64,000 nt of DNA, taken from assembly GCA_029547025.1 (NCBI GenBank), contig JAKPQA010000145.1, positions 1 through 64,000 on the forward strand, in the 5' to 3' direction. Every line of letters starts with the position of its first letter. Position 1 is the stretch's first letter. A program made the position numbers and the translations under genes. Below the pieces are notes generated by a model. The model saw nothing but the letters and a program-made list of their open reading frames with translations. It made no database searches and was not told the origin of the DNA. Shown here one piece after another: positions 27,260-36,276 of the stretch. Origin of the DNA: Armatimonadota bacterium (lineage in GTDB: Bacteria > Armatimonadota > Zipacnadia > UBA1398 > JAKPQA01).

Positions 27260-28177
27260 CTAAGGCGCGCTGGCGTTGCGGAACAGGGATTCCTGCTCGA
27301 GGGCAGCCCGCCCCGCCTCTTCCATCAGTAGCAGGAGCCGGGGCATGTCCAGGCCCAAGGCCAGCACCGCGCGCTGGTCCGTGTATGGTAGCTGCGTCAG
27401 GCCCTCGGCCGGCACGTAGCGCGGCCCCTCCTCGGTCACTTCGAGACACAGGCCGTAGGCCATGCCGTTGGCCACGTGGCAGAGCAGAGCCGCCGCCCGA
27501 GCCTCCTCCGGCGCGTCCATCGGGCTGTGGTGGAAGCGGATGGGGATAGTGAGCGCGTCGGGTATACCCCAGTTCTCGCACAGGGCCCCCGCCAGCTCCG
27601 CGTGGTTGAACCCGAGCACCTTCGCCTCGGCGTCCATGATGGGGCAGCCGGTCTCCTCATAGAGGCGGATGACCTCGGCGAACTGATCCCGGGCGTATCG
27701 TTCGAGAATCGTCTCCCCGATGTCGTGCAACAGGCCGATCATGAAGGCCTGCTCCGGAGGGCCGTCGTGCCTGGACTCGGCGAGACGGCGGGAGCAGGTG
27801 GCGCACAGCATCGAGTGGCGCCAGAGACGTGCCCGGAACAGGTCAGTCTCCTCGGCCCGCCTGGCGCCAAACAGGTCGAACGTCGCCAGTCCCACCACGA
27901 TGGAGCTCACCTTGCGAAAGCCCAGGAATACGATGGCATCGCGGAGCGAAGCGACGGACCGGGGCAGGCCGAAGAACGCGGAGTTGGCCATGCGAAGGAT
28001 CTTCATTGCCAGCGTCTGCTCGCTGAGGATCACGCGCTCCAGGTCGGTAGCGCTGGCCGACGGCGACTCGAGCATCTCCAGGACTCTCATGGCGATCTGC
28101 GGCAGTGGCGGCACGTCGTCGACGTGCTGCACAAACAGCTCGAGCCGCCGCTTCACAAGCGCATCGGTCGTCTCCAT
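27260..28177 (-). CDS. HDOD domain protein
   Basis: A 305-residue protein whose main part (about 20-215) is an HDOD domain, a relative of HD phosphohydrolases common in signalling and motility control. It contains LPPLPQIAMRVLEML-like opening residues, SEQTLAMKILRMANSAFFG and RDAIVFLGF. GLLHDIGETILERY and FNHAELAGALCENWGIP follow, so an HD pair is present although most HDOD proteins are not active nucleases or phosphodiesterases. It lies between pilB and pilT, which suggests a part in controlling pili, perhaps with the PilZ protein upstream. The ATG at 28177 has AGGAG 5 bases upstream. The precise role is unknown. Confidence 0.85.
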   Translation of the reverse strand: METTDALVKRRLELFVQHVDDVPPLPQIAMRVLEMLESPSASATDLERVILSEQTLAMKILRMANSAFFGLPRSVASLRDAIVFLGFRKVSSIVVGLATFDLFGARRAEETDLFRARLWRHSMLCATCSRRLAESRHDGPPEQAFMIGLLHDIGETILERYARDQFAEVIRLYEETGCPIMDAEAKVLGFNHAELAGALCENWGIPDALTIPIRFHHSPMDAPEEARAAALLCHVANGMAYGLCLEVTEEGPRYVPAEGLTQLPYTDQRAVLALGLDMPRLLLLMEEAGRAALEQESLFRNASAP

Positions 28178-28209
28178 TCCACTCCTGTCTAGCCAGCGAG
28201 AACGGTGGG

Positions 28210-29925
28210 CTACGTCGAGCAGACCCGGAGCATCTCTTCGGGTGTGGTGATGCCCTGGGCTACCTTGAGCATCGCGTCCTCGGCCAGGGTCCTCATCCCC
28301 TGCTCGCGCGCGATCTCGGCGATCACATGCGACGGCTCCTCCTTGAGGATTGCCTCCCGGATTTCGTCGGTGATCACCATGAACTCGTAGCACCCGGTTC
28401 GCCCGCGGTAGCCCCGCTGGCGGCACGCTTCACAGCCTCGGCCCCTCATGAAACGAGCGTTTCGCATCTGGTCTTTGGGGAACCGGATGCGGCGCAGGCT
28501 CTTCTCCGGAGGCTGGTAGGGTTCGGCACACTTGCTGCACACGGTCCGCAGCAGGCGTTGAGCCAGGACGCCCTGCACCGCCGAGGCGATGAGGAAGGGT
28601 TCAATTTGCATTTCACCCAGGCGAGCCACGGCTCCTGGAGCGTCGTTGGTATGGAGTGTGGAGAATACCAAGTGGCCCGTGAGGGCGGCTTCGGTGGCGA
28701 TGACGGCGGTCTCCCTGTCACGGATCTCGCCAACCATGATGATGTCGGGGTCCTGGCGCAACATGGACCGCAGAACGCTGGCAAAGGTCAGTCCGGCTTT
28801 CACATTGACGTGGGCCTGCGTGAGTCCGGGGAGCTGGTACTCGACCGGGTCCTCGACGGTGATGATGCACTCCTGGCCCGTGTTCTTCCGGCTCAGCACG
28901 GAGTACAGGGTCGTGGACTTGCCGCTGCCGGTCGGTCCCGTAACCAGGATGATGCCCCAGGAGCGACTGATCACCTCGGAGAAGCGTTCCATCGTATCGG
29001 GGGCAAACCCGAGTTTCTCGAGCCCCAGGCTGATGCCGCTCTTGTCGAGAACACGCAGGACCATCTTCTCGCCATTGACGCCCGGCAGTGAGCTGACGCG
29101 GAAGTCGTACTCGCGCCCCTCGAAAGCCAGCGCGATCCGGCCATCCTGGGGGATGCGCCTCTCGGCAATGTCCATCTCGGCCATGATCTTGATACGCGAG
29201 ATGAGCGGCGACTGCACTTGTTTGGGAATCGGTATGGGAGCGTCAGCGAGGATGCCATCCACGCGGTATCGGACGCGGACGCGGTCTTCCTCCGGCTGGA
29301 CGTGGATGTCGCTGGCGCCTTCGCGAAGCCCTTCGGCGATGATCGTGTTCACGAGCTTGATGATCGGTGCATCCTCGGCCAGGTGCAGGGCCACCGTCGG
29401 ATCGGGTTCATCCTCGGTTGTCTTGGCCTCGATGGCCCCCTCGCCGGGCCCGAAGGAGCTCAGGACGTCGGAGATCTTGGCCCGGAGGGCATCTTCGGCG
29501 GAGCCGACTCGCTTGAGTGTGCGATCGATGTCCTCCTCGCAGGCGATGGCCGACACGACGTTGTAGCCCGTGATCAGCTTGAGCTCGTCGATCCACAGCA
29601 CATTGGTGGGGTTGGCCATGGCGACGGTGAGCCGCCGTCCTTCGAGCCGAATGGGCACTGCCTTGTACTGGCGCATCATGTGGGGCGGGATGATATGAAG
29701 CAGTTCGTCGAGGACGTCGATCTCCTCGAGGTCGACGAAGGGGATCCCCCACTGCTGGCCCTGGCACTTGACGCGGTCCTTCTCGGTGATGACGCCCATG
29801 TTGACGAGAACCTGGCCGACCGGCTCCCCGGTCTCCTTGCAGGTGGCGAGCGCCTGTTCCACGGCCTCGCGCGTGGCGGCCGTGTTCTCCAGGAAGATGT
29901 CAACTATGGAGTGAGAATGTAGCAA
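28210..29925 (-). CDS. pilB: type IV pilus extension ATPase PilB
   Basis: Hexameric ATPase driving pilus assembly (GspE/PilB family), 571 residues. It has an N-terminal MshEN/T2SSE-N domain (about 1-150), the N2 domain (ASDIHVQPEEDRVRVRYRVDG), Walker A GPTGSGKST (about 336-344), ITVEDPVEYQLPG, Walker B MVGEIRD, and the four-cysteine zinc motif (CSKC near 464 and CEAC near 497). It is preceded by a 203-base gap with two hairpins that separates it from pilQ. The TTG at 29925 is the best start available, without a strong Shine-Dalgarno, so the true start could lie a little downstream. Confidence 0.95.
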   Translation of the reverse strand: MLHSHSIVDIFLENTAATREAVEQALATCKETGEPVGQVLVNMGVITEKDRVKCQGQQWGIPFVDLEEIDVLDELLHIIPPHMMRQYKAVPIRLEGRRLTVAMANPTNVLWIDELKLITGYNVVSAIACEEDIDRTLKRVGSAEDALRAKISDVLSSFGPGEGAIEAKTTEDEPDPTVALHLAEDAPIIKLVNTIIAEGLREGASDIHVQPEEDRVRVRYRVDGILADAPIPIPKQVQSPLISRIKIMAEMDIAERRIPQDGRIALAFEGREYDFRVSSLPGVNGEKMVLRVLDKSGISLGLEKLGFAPDTMERFSEVISRSWGIILVTGPTGSGKSTTLYSVLSRKNTGQECIITVEDPVEYQLPGLTQAHVNVKAGLTFASVLRSMLRQDPDIIMVGEIRDRETAVIATEAALTGHLVFSTLHTNDAPGAVARLGEMQIEPFLIASAVQGVLAQRLLRTVCSKCAEPYQPPEKSLRRIRFPKDQMRNARFMRGRGCEACRQRGYRGRTGCYEFMVITDEIREAILKEEPSHVIAEIAREQGMRTLAEDAMLKVAQGITTPEEMLRVCST

Positions 29926-30011
29926 ATGCCTGGTCCCCGCCCACGCGTCATGCGCCGCCCACCGGGCGGGCGCGCTCCATCTGGTAGTCTACCACGGCCG
30001 CACGGGCACGA

Positions 30012-30046
30012 ACCGCCCGGACGCCGATTCCTGGGCGCCGGGCGGT
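30012..30046 (-). terminator. hairpin in the pilQ-pilB gap (pilQ-distal)
   Basis: Arms of 9 plus 4 pairs with one bulged A (30012-30020 with 30038-30046; 30022-30025 with 30034-30037). It lies after pilQ on the minus strand. No U-run follows, so factor-independent termination is uncertain; attenuation or mRNA protection is possible. Confidence 0.4.
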
Positions 30047-30052
30047 GATGCT

Positions 30053-30102
30053 GGCAACGCGCTGGCTGGCTTCGCCGACCGGTGCATCCGCAGCGCGTTG
30101 CC
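30053..30102 (-). terminator. long-armed hairpin just after pilQ
   Basis: GGCAACGCGCTG (30053-30064) pairs perfectly over 12 bases with CAGCGCGTTGCC (30091-30102), around a 26-base loop. It begins 27 bases after the pilQ stop on the minus strand and, with the neighbouring hairpin, fills much of the gap before pilB. Read-through, RNA processing or termination would each fit. Confidence 0.4.
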
Positions 30103-30128
30103 TGTTTCGCGGTCGGTTAGCCGCGGGT

Positions 30129-33100
30129 TCAGAACCCTGTGGCGAGCTGGGGTGGAGCTTTGTCGCCATCGGCGTATTCGATCTCGGGCGTTAGGAAGAT
30201 CACCAGTTCCTGGGGTCGCCGCTGAACCTGCCGGTTCTTGAACAGGCGGCCAAAGAACGGGATCTCGCTGAGAATGGGCACCTTGCGGATCGTCTCGATC
30301 TCCTCGTCGCGGATCAGGCCGCCGATCACCATCGTCTGGCCGTTTTCGAGGCGGACCTTGGTGGTCGCGCGGCGCGTGGCGATCTGCGGGACGCCCGCGG
30401 TGAACCCGGACACGGTCGACGATTCCGCCGACAGCTCGGCCGTCAGCGACCCGTCGTTGGCGATCCTTGGGGTGAACTCCAGGATGATGCCGACGTCGAC
30501 TTTCTCGATGTCGGTGACGGCGGTTCCGTTCACGATCTGCACGACCTGGAACCGCAGTTCGTCACCGATCTGTATCCGTGCCTTCTGGCCGTCGAGCGCC
30601 TTGACGTTCGGGCGGGCCAGCAGCTTGGACCTCTGGTCGGTCTTGACGAAGTTGAGTACGGCCTGGAAGTCGAAGATCGAACGATCCAGCGGGCTGAACC
30701 CGATGCCGTCGTTGTAGCCGATGGGGACATCGGGATCGTCGGACCCGCGTTCGGTGAGATTGACGCTGCCGAAATCCCACTCGATGCCGACATCCTTGGC
30801 GGCGGTTCGGTCGAGGTCGACGATCATGGCATGCAACGTCACCTGATGCTGAGGCACGTCGAGTTCGTCGATCAGTGCGAGGGCCCGTTCGACGAGCGCT
30901 TTGGGCCCGACCAGCGTGATTCGATGGGTCTCTTCGTCCCCGACCACGACCATCTGGCGGCCCACGGCGAGCTCCGCGGCAGTGCCGCCCGGCGCCGCGC
31001 CCGCTCCCTCGGCCGCCGGAGGCATGGGGCCGGCCGCGCCGCCGACCGCGGCCGGCGCATAGCCCAGCGCTCCTACGGCCGCTGGTATTACGGGCATGGC
31101 CTGGCCAATGCCACCGGTCGGTGCGGCGGATCGGACTCCGACGTTGCTGCCGATGACGTTGGCGCCCTCTTTCGCGGCGGAGAAGTAGTTCTTGATGGAC
31201 TCGTAGGCGTATTCGGTCGATACGTGGTCGAGCTGCACCACGCGGATGACGTCCGGCGACTTGGGCCGCTGCGACTCGGGCTTGTCCTGCTCCTGCAGAA
31301 CCGTGAGCACCTGGGCCACGCGCGCCGGAGCGCCATTGAGGACGACAACGGCGTCGGTTGGGGTTGCCGTGACCTCGGCACCCATGCCTTTGATGAGCTC
31401 ATCGGCCAGACTCGCCATGTCGTCCGGCGTCCGGTTCACGGGGGTGTAGGTGTAGGAAATGGGCTCGCCGGTCCCCGGTGCATCCCACTTCCGCAGTGCG
31501 TCCAGGGCGGTGGAGACGTCGGCCTTCGAGCCCATCGCGACGATTCGGTTTGTGGCCAGATCGGTCTCGAACTTGCAGGTGGGGAAGCTGATACTCGCCA
31601 ATCGCGCCAGGCTGGCCGCGTCGACACTGGCGGCGGCGTAGTCGCCGACGGACTCATACGCGATGCGTCCGCCCTGATCCAGCGCCCGCGCGAACGACAC
31701 GGCCGCATCGATGTCGCGCGACGTGCCGGTCAGCAGGAGCGTTCGCGTCTGTGCCACGGGTGTGGCGTCGACCAAGGGAAAAGCCTTCTTGAGGGCCTCG
31801 ATCACAGCGGCCGGTTCGGCACGGTCGGGTTCGTATGTGACGGTTACGCGTTCACCCGTCTTGGCCTCGAGCTCCTTGAGCAGGGCCACGGCGCGGCTCA
31901 CGCGACTGGGTGTGCCTTGAAGAACGAGCGCACCCGTGCCTGGCTGCTGCGTGACCTTCAGCTCCTCGCCGACCACGGTCTTGAGGAACTCCTGCATCTT
32001 CTGAGGATCGCCCGACGACAGGGCGTAGACCTGCATGCCCGGGCTGGCGCCGTGCGAGGCTGTTCCCTGGGCGGCGCCCGGCTGCTCGAGCTCGCCGCCG
32101 TCGATGCGCACGAGCGTGGCCAGCGCAGCGGCCACTTCTTCGGCCTGGCCGATGAGGACGATGATGCCCGCATCGTCATAGGCCTCCGCGAACACGGCGG
32201 GGTGGAGCCAGCCGAGGGTCTTGGTCAGTTCGCTTGGCTTCAGCGTCTGCGCCGTGTACCGATCGACCACGCGCGATGAGGGAGGCACGACCTCTTGGAT
32301 GCGTTCTTTCGAGGCGACCACATAGGCGTTGCCGACCTTCTTCCACGCCAGCCCGCTCATCATGGTCAGCAGGTTCATGGCCTGTTCGAAGTCGACGCCA
32401 TCCACGTTCATGGTCACTTTGCGTGGCTCACCCGTGGCCGGGTCCTTCACGCTCGCGTCATCGACGATCACGCTTCGGCCGTGGGAGTATGCCAGCATCG
32501 ACAGGGCCACCGGGAGGGGCGTGCCGGTGAACGCCAGTTGCAGGTTCGCCGGCGCGTTCGGATCGACGCGGGGCACGTCCTGGGGCCCGGGTGCCGTTTC
32601 GTCAGCCCCGCCGGCAACGATAACGGGCGGGTTCGGGGTCTCGAAGGTCCCGGGTGCCACGCCGGGCGCGGGGGCGGGCACCGGAGCGGGCGCATCGGAT
32701 CCGGATGGCGGTTCGGCGAGCGTGGTTGACTTGGCGGTATCCATGGTCGCCGTGGCCACCGGGGCGCTGACGGGTGCCGGGGCGGTTGGGCTGCCACCAA
32801 ACCCGGCCTGGTTCATACCGTAGGGGCCCAGGGGCGCTGGCGGCGCCGTGCCACCCGCGTGTGGTGCCGGCGCGAGATCCAGGGACGCCGGTGCGGCGGG
32901 GGGCATGAGGCTCACCAGGACGCCGCAGCCGTTCTCGATCGGTGCGACATGGTAGGTTCCCGCCCCGTCGAGGTCGAGGGTGGCGCGCACGGTGTCGCGC
33001 GAGGGCTGGGCCAAGGCGACGGATCCGATGCCGCCAGCATTGACGGGAAGCGAGGTGGGAAGCCCAGGGGCCAGCACGGCCCCCTGGATGTCGAGGATCA

Positions 33101-33719
33101 CGTCGTCGCCGCTGGACTTCGCCTCGTAACGCACCGCGCGATCTGCCAGAAGGCGGATGGCGATGGGCTCGCCGGTGGCACGGCGGATCAGCTCGGCGAC
33201 GCCGATCTCGGCCGGGGTGTTCGGGCTGGCGGGCGCCGTCTCATCCGGGAGGGCTCGTGGCGAGTCGAAGGTCACAACGAGTGTGCACCCATCGTCCGAG
33301 CGCGCAATGTCGACCCGAGGCCGTGCACGGAGGTACAGGACCGCGTTGGCCACGGAAGGGTTCTTGCTGTCCTGGCCGAGCAGAACCTTGGCCAGTGCTC
33401 CCATGCCGACGATGGTCGGCCGCGATGCCTGATCGCGGTCGAAGACAGCGCCTGGGAACTGCATCAGCAGGCGCGTCGGGTTGGTGAGCCGCTTCGCCTC
33501 ATACCTGATGGGCGTCGCGGCGAAGAAGGTAATGCGAGCCCCTCCGGTATCGGCGTGCACGCGGACGCCAATCACGCCGCGCTCCAAGGGTGATGCCGGT
33601 GAGTTGCTCTGCGAACCAAGGCTCGGAGTGGACCCCCACACCGAGCTCGCTGCAGCCAGGGCCCCGACGAGAGCAACCGCAGCAATCATCGAGGTGTTTC
33701 TGCAGGGTCGCAAGCTCAC
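30129..33719 (-). CDS. pilQ: type IV pilus secretin PilQ, extra-long
   Basis: Outer-membrane secretin through which the pilus passes, 1196 residues against about 700-770 for common PilQ proteins. After a signal peptide (to about 30) come two AMIN-like domains (about 45-155 and 170-270) for cell-wall binding, a proline/alanine-rich linker (275-375), an STN/N0-type domain (about 385-465) and a long series of secretin N-type repeats to about 920, broken by an Ala/Gly/Pro-rich insert near 855-895. The C-terminal secretin domain has LLARPNVKALDGQKA and the signature VPILSEIPFFGRLFK. The GTG start at 33719 overlaps the preceding stop in a GTGA, showing translational coupling. Confidence 0.92.
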   Translation of the reverse strand: MSLRPCRNTSMIAAVALVGALAAASSVWGSTPSLGSQSNSPASPLERGVIGVRVHADTGGARITFFAATPIRYEAKRLTNPTRLLMQFPGAVFDRDQASRPTIVGMGALAKVLLGQDSKNPSVANAVLYLRARPRVDIARSDDGCTLVVTFDSPRALPDETAPASPNTPAEIGVAELIRRATGEPIAIRLLADRAVRYEAKSSGDDVILDIQGAVLAPGLPTSLPVNAGGIGSVALAQPSRDTVRATLDLDGAGTYHVAPIENGCGVLVSLMPPAAPASLDLAPAPHAGGTAPPAPLGPYGMNQAGFGGSPTAPAPVSAPVATATMDTAKSTTLAEPPSGSDAPAPVPAPAPGVAPGTFETPNPPVIVAGGADETAPGPQDVPRVDPNAPANLQLAFTGTPLPVALSMLAYSHGRSVIVDDASVKDPATGEPRKVTMNVDGVDFEQAMNLLTMMSGLAWKKVGNAYVVASKERIQEVVPPSSRVVDRYTAQTLKPSELTKTLGWLHPAVFAEAYDDAGIIVLIGQAEEVAAALATLVRIDGGELEQPGAAQGTASHGASPGMQVYALSSGDPQKMQEFLKTVVGEELKVTQQPGTGALVLQGTPSRVSRAVALLKELEAKTGERVTVTYEPDRAEPAAVIEALKKAFPLVDATPVAQTRTLLLTGTSRDIDAAVSFARALDQGGRIAYESVGDYAAASVDAASLARLASISFPTCKFETDLATNRIVAMGSKADVSTALDALRKWDAPGTGEPISYTYTPVNRTPDDMASLADELIKGMGAEVTATPTDAVVVLNGAPARVAQVLTVLQEQDKPESQRPKSPDVIRVVQLDHVSTEYAYESIKNYFSAAKEGANVIGSNVGVRSAAPTGGIGQAMPVIPAAVGALGYAPAAVGGAAGPMPPAAEGAGAAPGGTAAELAVGRQMVVVGDEETHRITLVGPKALVERALALIDELDVPQHQVTLHAMIVDLDRTAAKDVGIEWDFGSVNLTERGSDDPDVPIGYNDGIGFSPLDRSIFDFQAVLNFVKTDQRSKLLARPNVKALDGQKARIQIGDELRFQVVQIVNGTAVTDIEKVDVGIILEFTPRIANDGSLTAELSAESSTVSGFTAGVPQIATRRATTKVRLENGQTMVIGGLIRDEEIETIRKVPILSEIPFFGRLFKNRQVQRRPQELVIFLTPEIEYADGDKAPPQLATGF

Positions 33720-34801
33720 GGGGCGGCTCCTCCAATCCCAAGGGTTAGCCGTCGCTGCTGGTTCTCGACCTCGACGGCTCCCTGTGTGACGGACACGACG
33801 CGAAACTCGCGCCCGCCTGCTCGGAACGTCTGACCCGCACGTACGTAGAACGTGTTGGTGCCATCGGTGATCACTGCCGAGGAGCGGCCGTCGCTAGCGA
33901 CAACGGTGCCGGTGACCCTCAGGTTCAGCGCCGGCTTGGCGCCGGACCGGGGCCCGGTTGTGGCCTGCGGGAACCCCTGCCCGCCCAGGAAGGCGGTTCG
34001 CTGGGGCTGGGGCTGCACGGTGGCGGGCGCCCCGACTTCGGGCAGCGGGACGCCGGGTGCCGTCGCCCCGATGGCCGGTGGCAGGCCACTGGCGATGGCG
34101 GCTGGCGGGGCCGATGGTGGCGCCGACGGGGCCGCCGCCGTGGCCGGCTTCTCTGCACCCGCCGAGGCAGTGGCGGGCGGTGTCTGGGCCGTGGCCGTCT
34201 CGGCGCGTTCACTGGCTGGTGGCGCCTCACCCGATGGCGCCTGTCCGCGGAGGGCGGCGAGCTGCGTCACAGAGGGACGCTTGAACGGGCTCGGGCCCTG
34301 TCGCAGCCGGAAGGCGCGACCGTCGGGCAGCGGGCCGGCTTTCTCGGCCTGCCGGGCCTTGTCGATCTCGTCGGGATCCATCCCCGTGTAGGAGGTGCCC
34401 TCCGCTATGGCGGCGAGCTCCGTGCCGGGTGCGGACGCCGCGGCGGCCTGCGAGGGGCGCTGCTTGCTGTAGGTGCCCCAGGCGGCCCAGAGCCCTGGCT
34501 GCACGCCGGGTGGGCATTTCTCGTCTGTCTTGGTCACGGGTGCGGAGGGTGTGCCCTGGGCAGATGCCGTGGGGGCAGGTTTCTCCGCCGTTGCCGGTGC
34601 CGTCGCTTTCCGTGCTTCTCCCGGCGGCCGGGCTGCCTTGGCTGGTTCCCGCTGGGTGCCTTTGGCGTCAGCGCTGGCCGGAGTTACTGCCGTCTTCGCC
34701 GGCGCCGCGGCAGGTTTGCGGAACAGGAGCATGTAGAGACTCCCCGCCAGGACAACCATGAGCACGGCCACGATAGCGAGCTGGGCCTTACTTGCCCTCA
34801 C
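33716..34801 (-). CDS. PilP-like pilotin/linker protein of the type IV pilus
   Basis: A 361-residue protein at the PilP position, between pilO and pilQ. It has a short cytoplasmic N-terminus, one membrane helix (about 8-26), a very long alanine/proline/lysine-rich middle, and a C-terminal beta domain (LRVTGTVVASDGRSSAVI to the end) of the PilP/GspC HR type that links the inner-membrane complex to the secretin. Classical PilP is a lipoprotein of about 175 residues; this form is longer and anchored by a helix instead. The GTG at 34801 has GGAGG 7 bases upstream and overlaps pilO by 14 bases; an ATG at 34816 is possible. The role is inferred from position and the C-terminal domain. Confidence 0.78.
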   Translation of the reverse strand: MRASKAQLAIVAVLMVVLAGSLYMLLFRKPAAAPAKTAVTPASADAKGTQREPAKAARPPGEARKATAPATAEKPAPTASAQGTPSAPVTKTDEKCPPGVQPGLWAAWGTYSKQRPSQAAAASAPGTELAAIAEGTSYTGMDPDEIDKARQAEKAGPLPDGRAFRLRQGPSPFKRPSVTQLAALRGQAPSGEAPPASERAETATAQTPPATASAGAEKPATAAAPSAPPSAPPAAIASGLPPAIGATAPGVPLPEVGAPATVQPQPQRTAFLGGQGFPQATTGPRSGAKPALNLRVTGTVVASDGRSSAVITDGTNTFYVRAGQTFRAGGREFRVVSVTQGAVEVENQQRRLTLGIGGAAP

Positions 34802-35651
34802 CGCCGCCACCTCCATCGCTCGAGGTCCCCGAGTCCTTCTTCTCCGCGTCCGCCTTGGGTGTGGGCGGGCGGACAGCGAAGGCCACGGCACTCAGATAGG
34901 CGCGGACGTTGGGTTCCACGTCTTTGGCATGGGGGTCTCGTTCCGCCTCCAGCCGGATATTCCGGACAGCCACCAACTCGCGGAGCCGCCAGCCATCGGC
35001 CGCAGGATAGGCCAGTCCTTTGATGAACTCGAAGAGGGCGCTGTACTGACCCGCCACCTCGATGTCCATCGACAGCAGGCTGGCACTTCTCGTGAGAACC
35101 TTGTAGACTTTATCGTATTCATGATCTTTCTCGATCGGCCGCTTCTCCTCGGCCGACATCTTGTTCCAGGCCTCCTCGGCCTTCTTGCGGGCCTCTTCAT
35201 CGGTGGCCGGGACCTCGTCTTGGGGTTTCTTTCGGATCTCGAGCTTCTTGTAGATGCCGGGCTTGACCGACCTCACCTCGACGCCGGTACGCCGCCCGAG
35301 GACTTCGAGGTCGCGCAGCACGGCGGGCACGAAGTCGGCCTGAAGGATGACGTTGGGCACGCCTTGTTGTGCCAGCTCCTGGGCCTGCTTGGCGTCGCGA
35401 GCCAGGCGGGAGACGAAGGCGGTCTCGGAGCGCAGGCGTTCGAGGGTCGCGGCCTCACTGGACTCGCTGGCCACCAGGCTGGCGACCTCTTCGGCCCGTT
35501 GCTTGGTTTCCTCGAGCGTCTTGTTGGAGCGAGCCACCGCGGCGATGGACTGGGCGCGCAGGAACAGGGCGACGGCGAGGACCACGACACACGCCAGCAC
35601 GGTGATGATGATGGCGAGTTTGCTTTTCGGGTTCATCCCACGCTTGTTCAC
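34788..35651 (-). CDS. pilO: type IV pilus inner-membrane protein PilO
   Basis: A 287-residue bitopic protein with one membrane helix (about 12-32), a coiled-coil region (about 35-95, RSNKTLEETKQRAEEV) and a periplasmic ferredoxin-like domain, the layout of PilO. An inserted charged loop (about 140-180, rich in K, E and D) makes it longer than the usual 210 residues. It ends in a glycine-rich tail. PilO pairs with PilN to form the inner-membrane alignment complex. The GTG start at 35651 overlaps the pilN stop in a GTGA. Confidence 0.88.
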   Translation of the reverse strand: MNKRGMNPKSKLAIIITVLACVVVLAVALFLRAQSIAAVARSNKTLEETKQRAEEVASLVASESSEAATLERLRSETAFVSRLARDAKQAQELAQQGVPNVILQADFVPAVLRDLEVLGRRTGVEVRSVKPGIYKKLEIRKKPQDEVPATDEEARKKAEEAWNKMSAEEKRPIEKDHEYDKVYKVLTRSASLLSMDIEVAGQYSALFEFIKGLAYPAADGWRLRELVAVRNIRLEAERDPHAKDVEPNVRAYLSAVAFAVRPPTPKADAEKKDSGTSSDGGGGGEGK

Positions 35652-36229
35652 TGTAGGTACTCCCCGATCACATAGTTCAGCCCTGCGTCAAAGCTGAACT
35701 CGATGTACTCCTCGTCCGACGTCTTCGACACGTTGGTCTGCAGTAGGGTCATGCGTTTCTCGTCGAAGGGCGTCCGGCGGCCGATCCGGACCATGGCTTC
35801 GGCCACGTCGGCCTGTCGTGCCGCCTTGCCGTGGACTTTGACTTTGTGCGACCAGTCCTCTTGCTTGAACTCCGAGGCGACCTGCTCGGCCCAGACGCCG
35901 CGCGGCATCTCTTCCTGGATGTGCATGAGCACTCGGAGCCAGTCGACCACGCAGTACTGGCTCTCCCGGACCATGGTGAACACGGGGGCTAGCTGCTCCG
36001 ATTCGTCCTTCATGCGCTGGACCCGGTCGGCCCGGGCTTCGTTGTCCGCGATCTGCTTCTCGTATCGGGCGATGCTTCTGAGGACTTCGTACCGCCTGGC
36101 GACTTTGGGACCCGCCAGCCACAAGGCGAGGCAGAGAACCACGAAGCCCGCGAGCACGCACTCGGCGGTGACCCTCGATTGCGCTTGGCGTTCACGCTGA
36201 CGGGCCCCGATCAGGTTCACATGAAGCAT
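35648..36229 (-). CDS. pilN: type IV pilus inner-membrane protein PilN
   Basis: A 193-residue bitopic protein: the N-terminal MLHVNLIG segment corresponds to the conserved INLLP peptide that inserts into PilM, followed by one membrane helix (about 25-44), a coiled-coil (ARYEKQIADNEARADR) and a compact periplasmic domain. PilN joins PilM in the cytoplasm with PilO in the periplasm. The length matches the family. It starts 47 bases after pilM, and its stop is shared with the pilO start. Confidence 0.9.
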   Translation of the reverse strand: MLHVNLIGARQRERQAQSRVTAECVLAGFVVLCLALWLAGPKVARRYEVLRSIARYEKQIADNEARADRVQRMKDESEQLAPVFTMVRESQYCVVDWLRVLMHIQEEMPRGVWAEQVASEFKQEDWSHKVKVHGKAARQADVAEAMVRIGRRTPFDEKRMTLLQTNVSKTSDEEYIEFSFDAGLNYVIGEYLQ

Positions 36230-36276
36230 GAGGCGACCACCTCCGCGCCCACGGCGCTCCCGGATCCGCGCGGGTC

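Noticed and set aside
29926-30128. Possible tRNA or structured RNA in the pilQ-pilB gap
   Set aside because: The inverted repeats do not form a cloverleaf and no T-loop consensus is present.
30831-32279. 482-codon plus-strand frame inside pilQ
   Set aside because: Fully antisense to the secretin; composition typical of a shadow frame.
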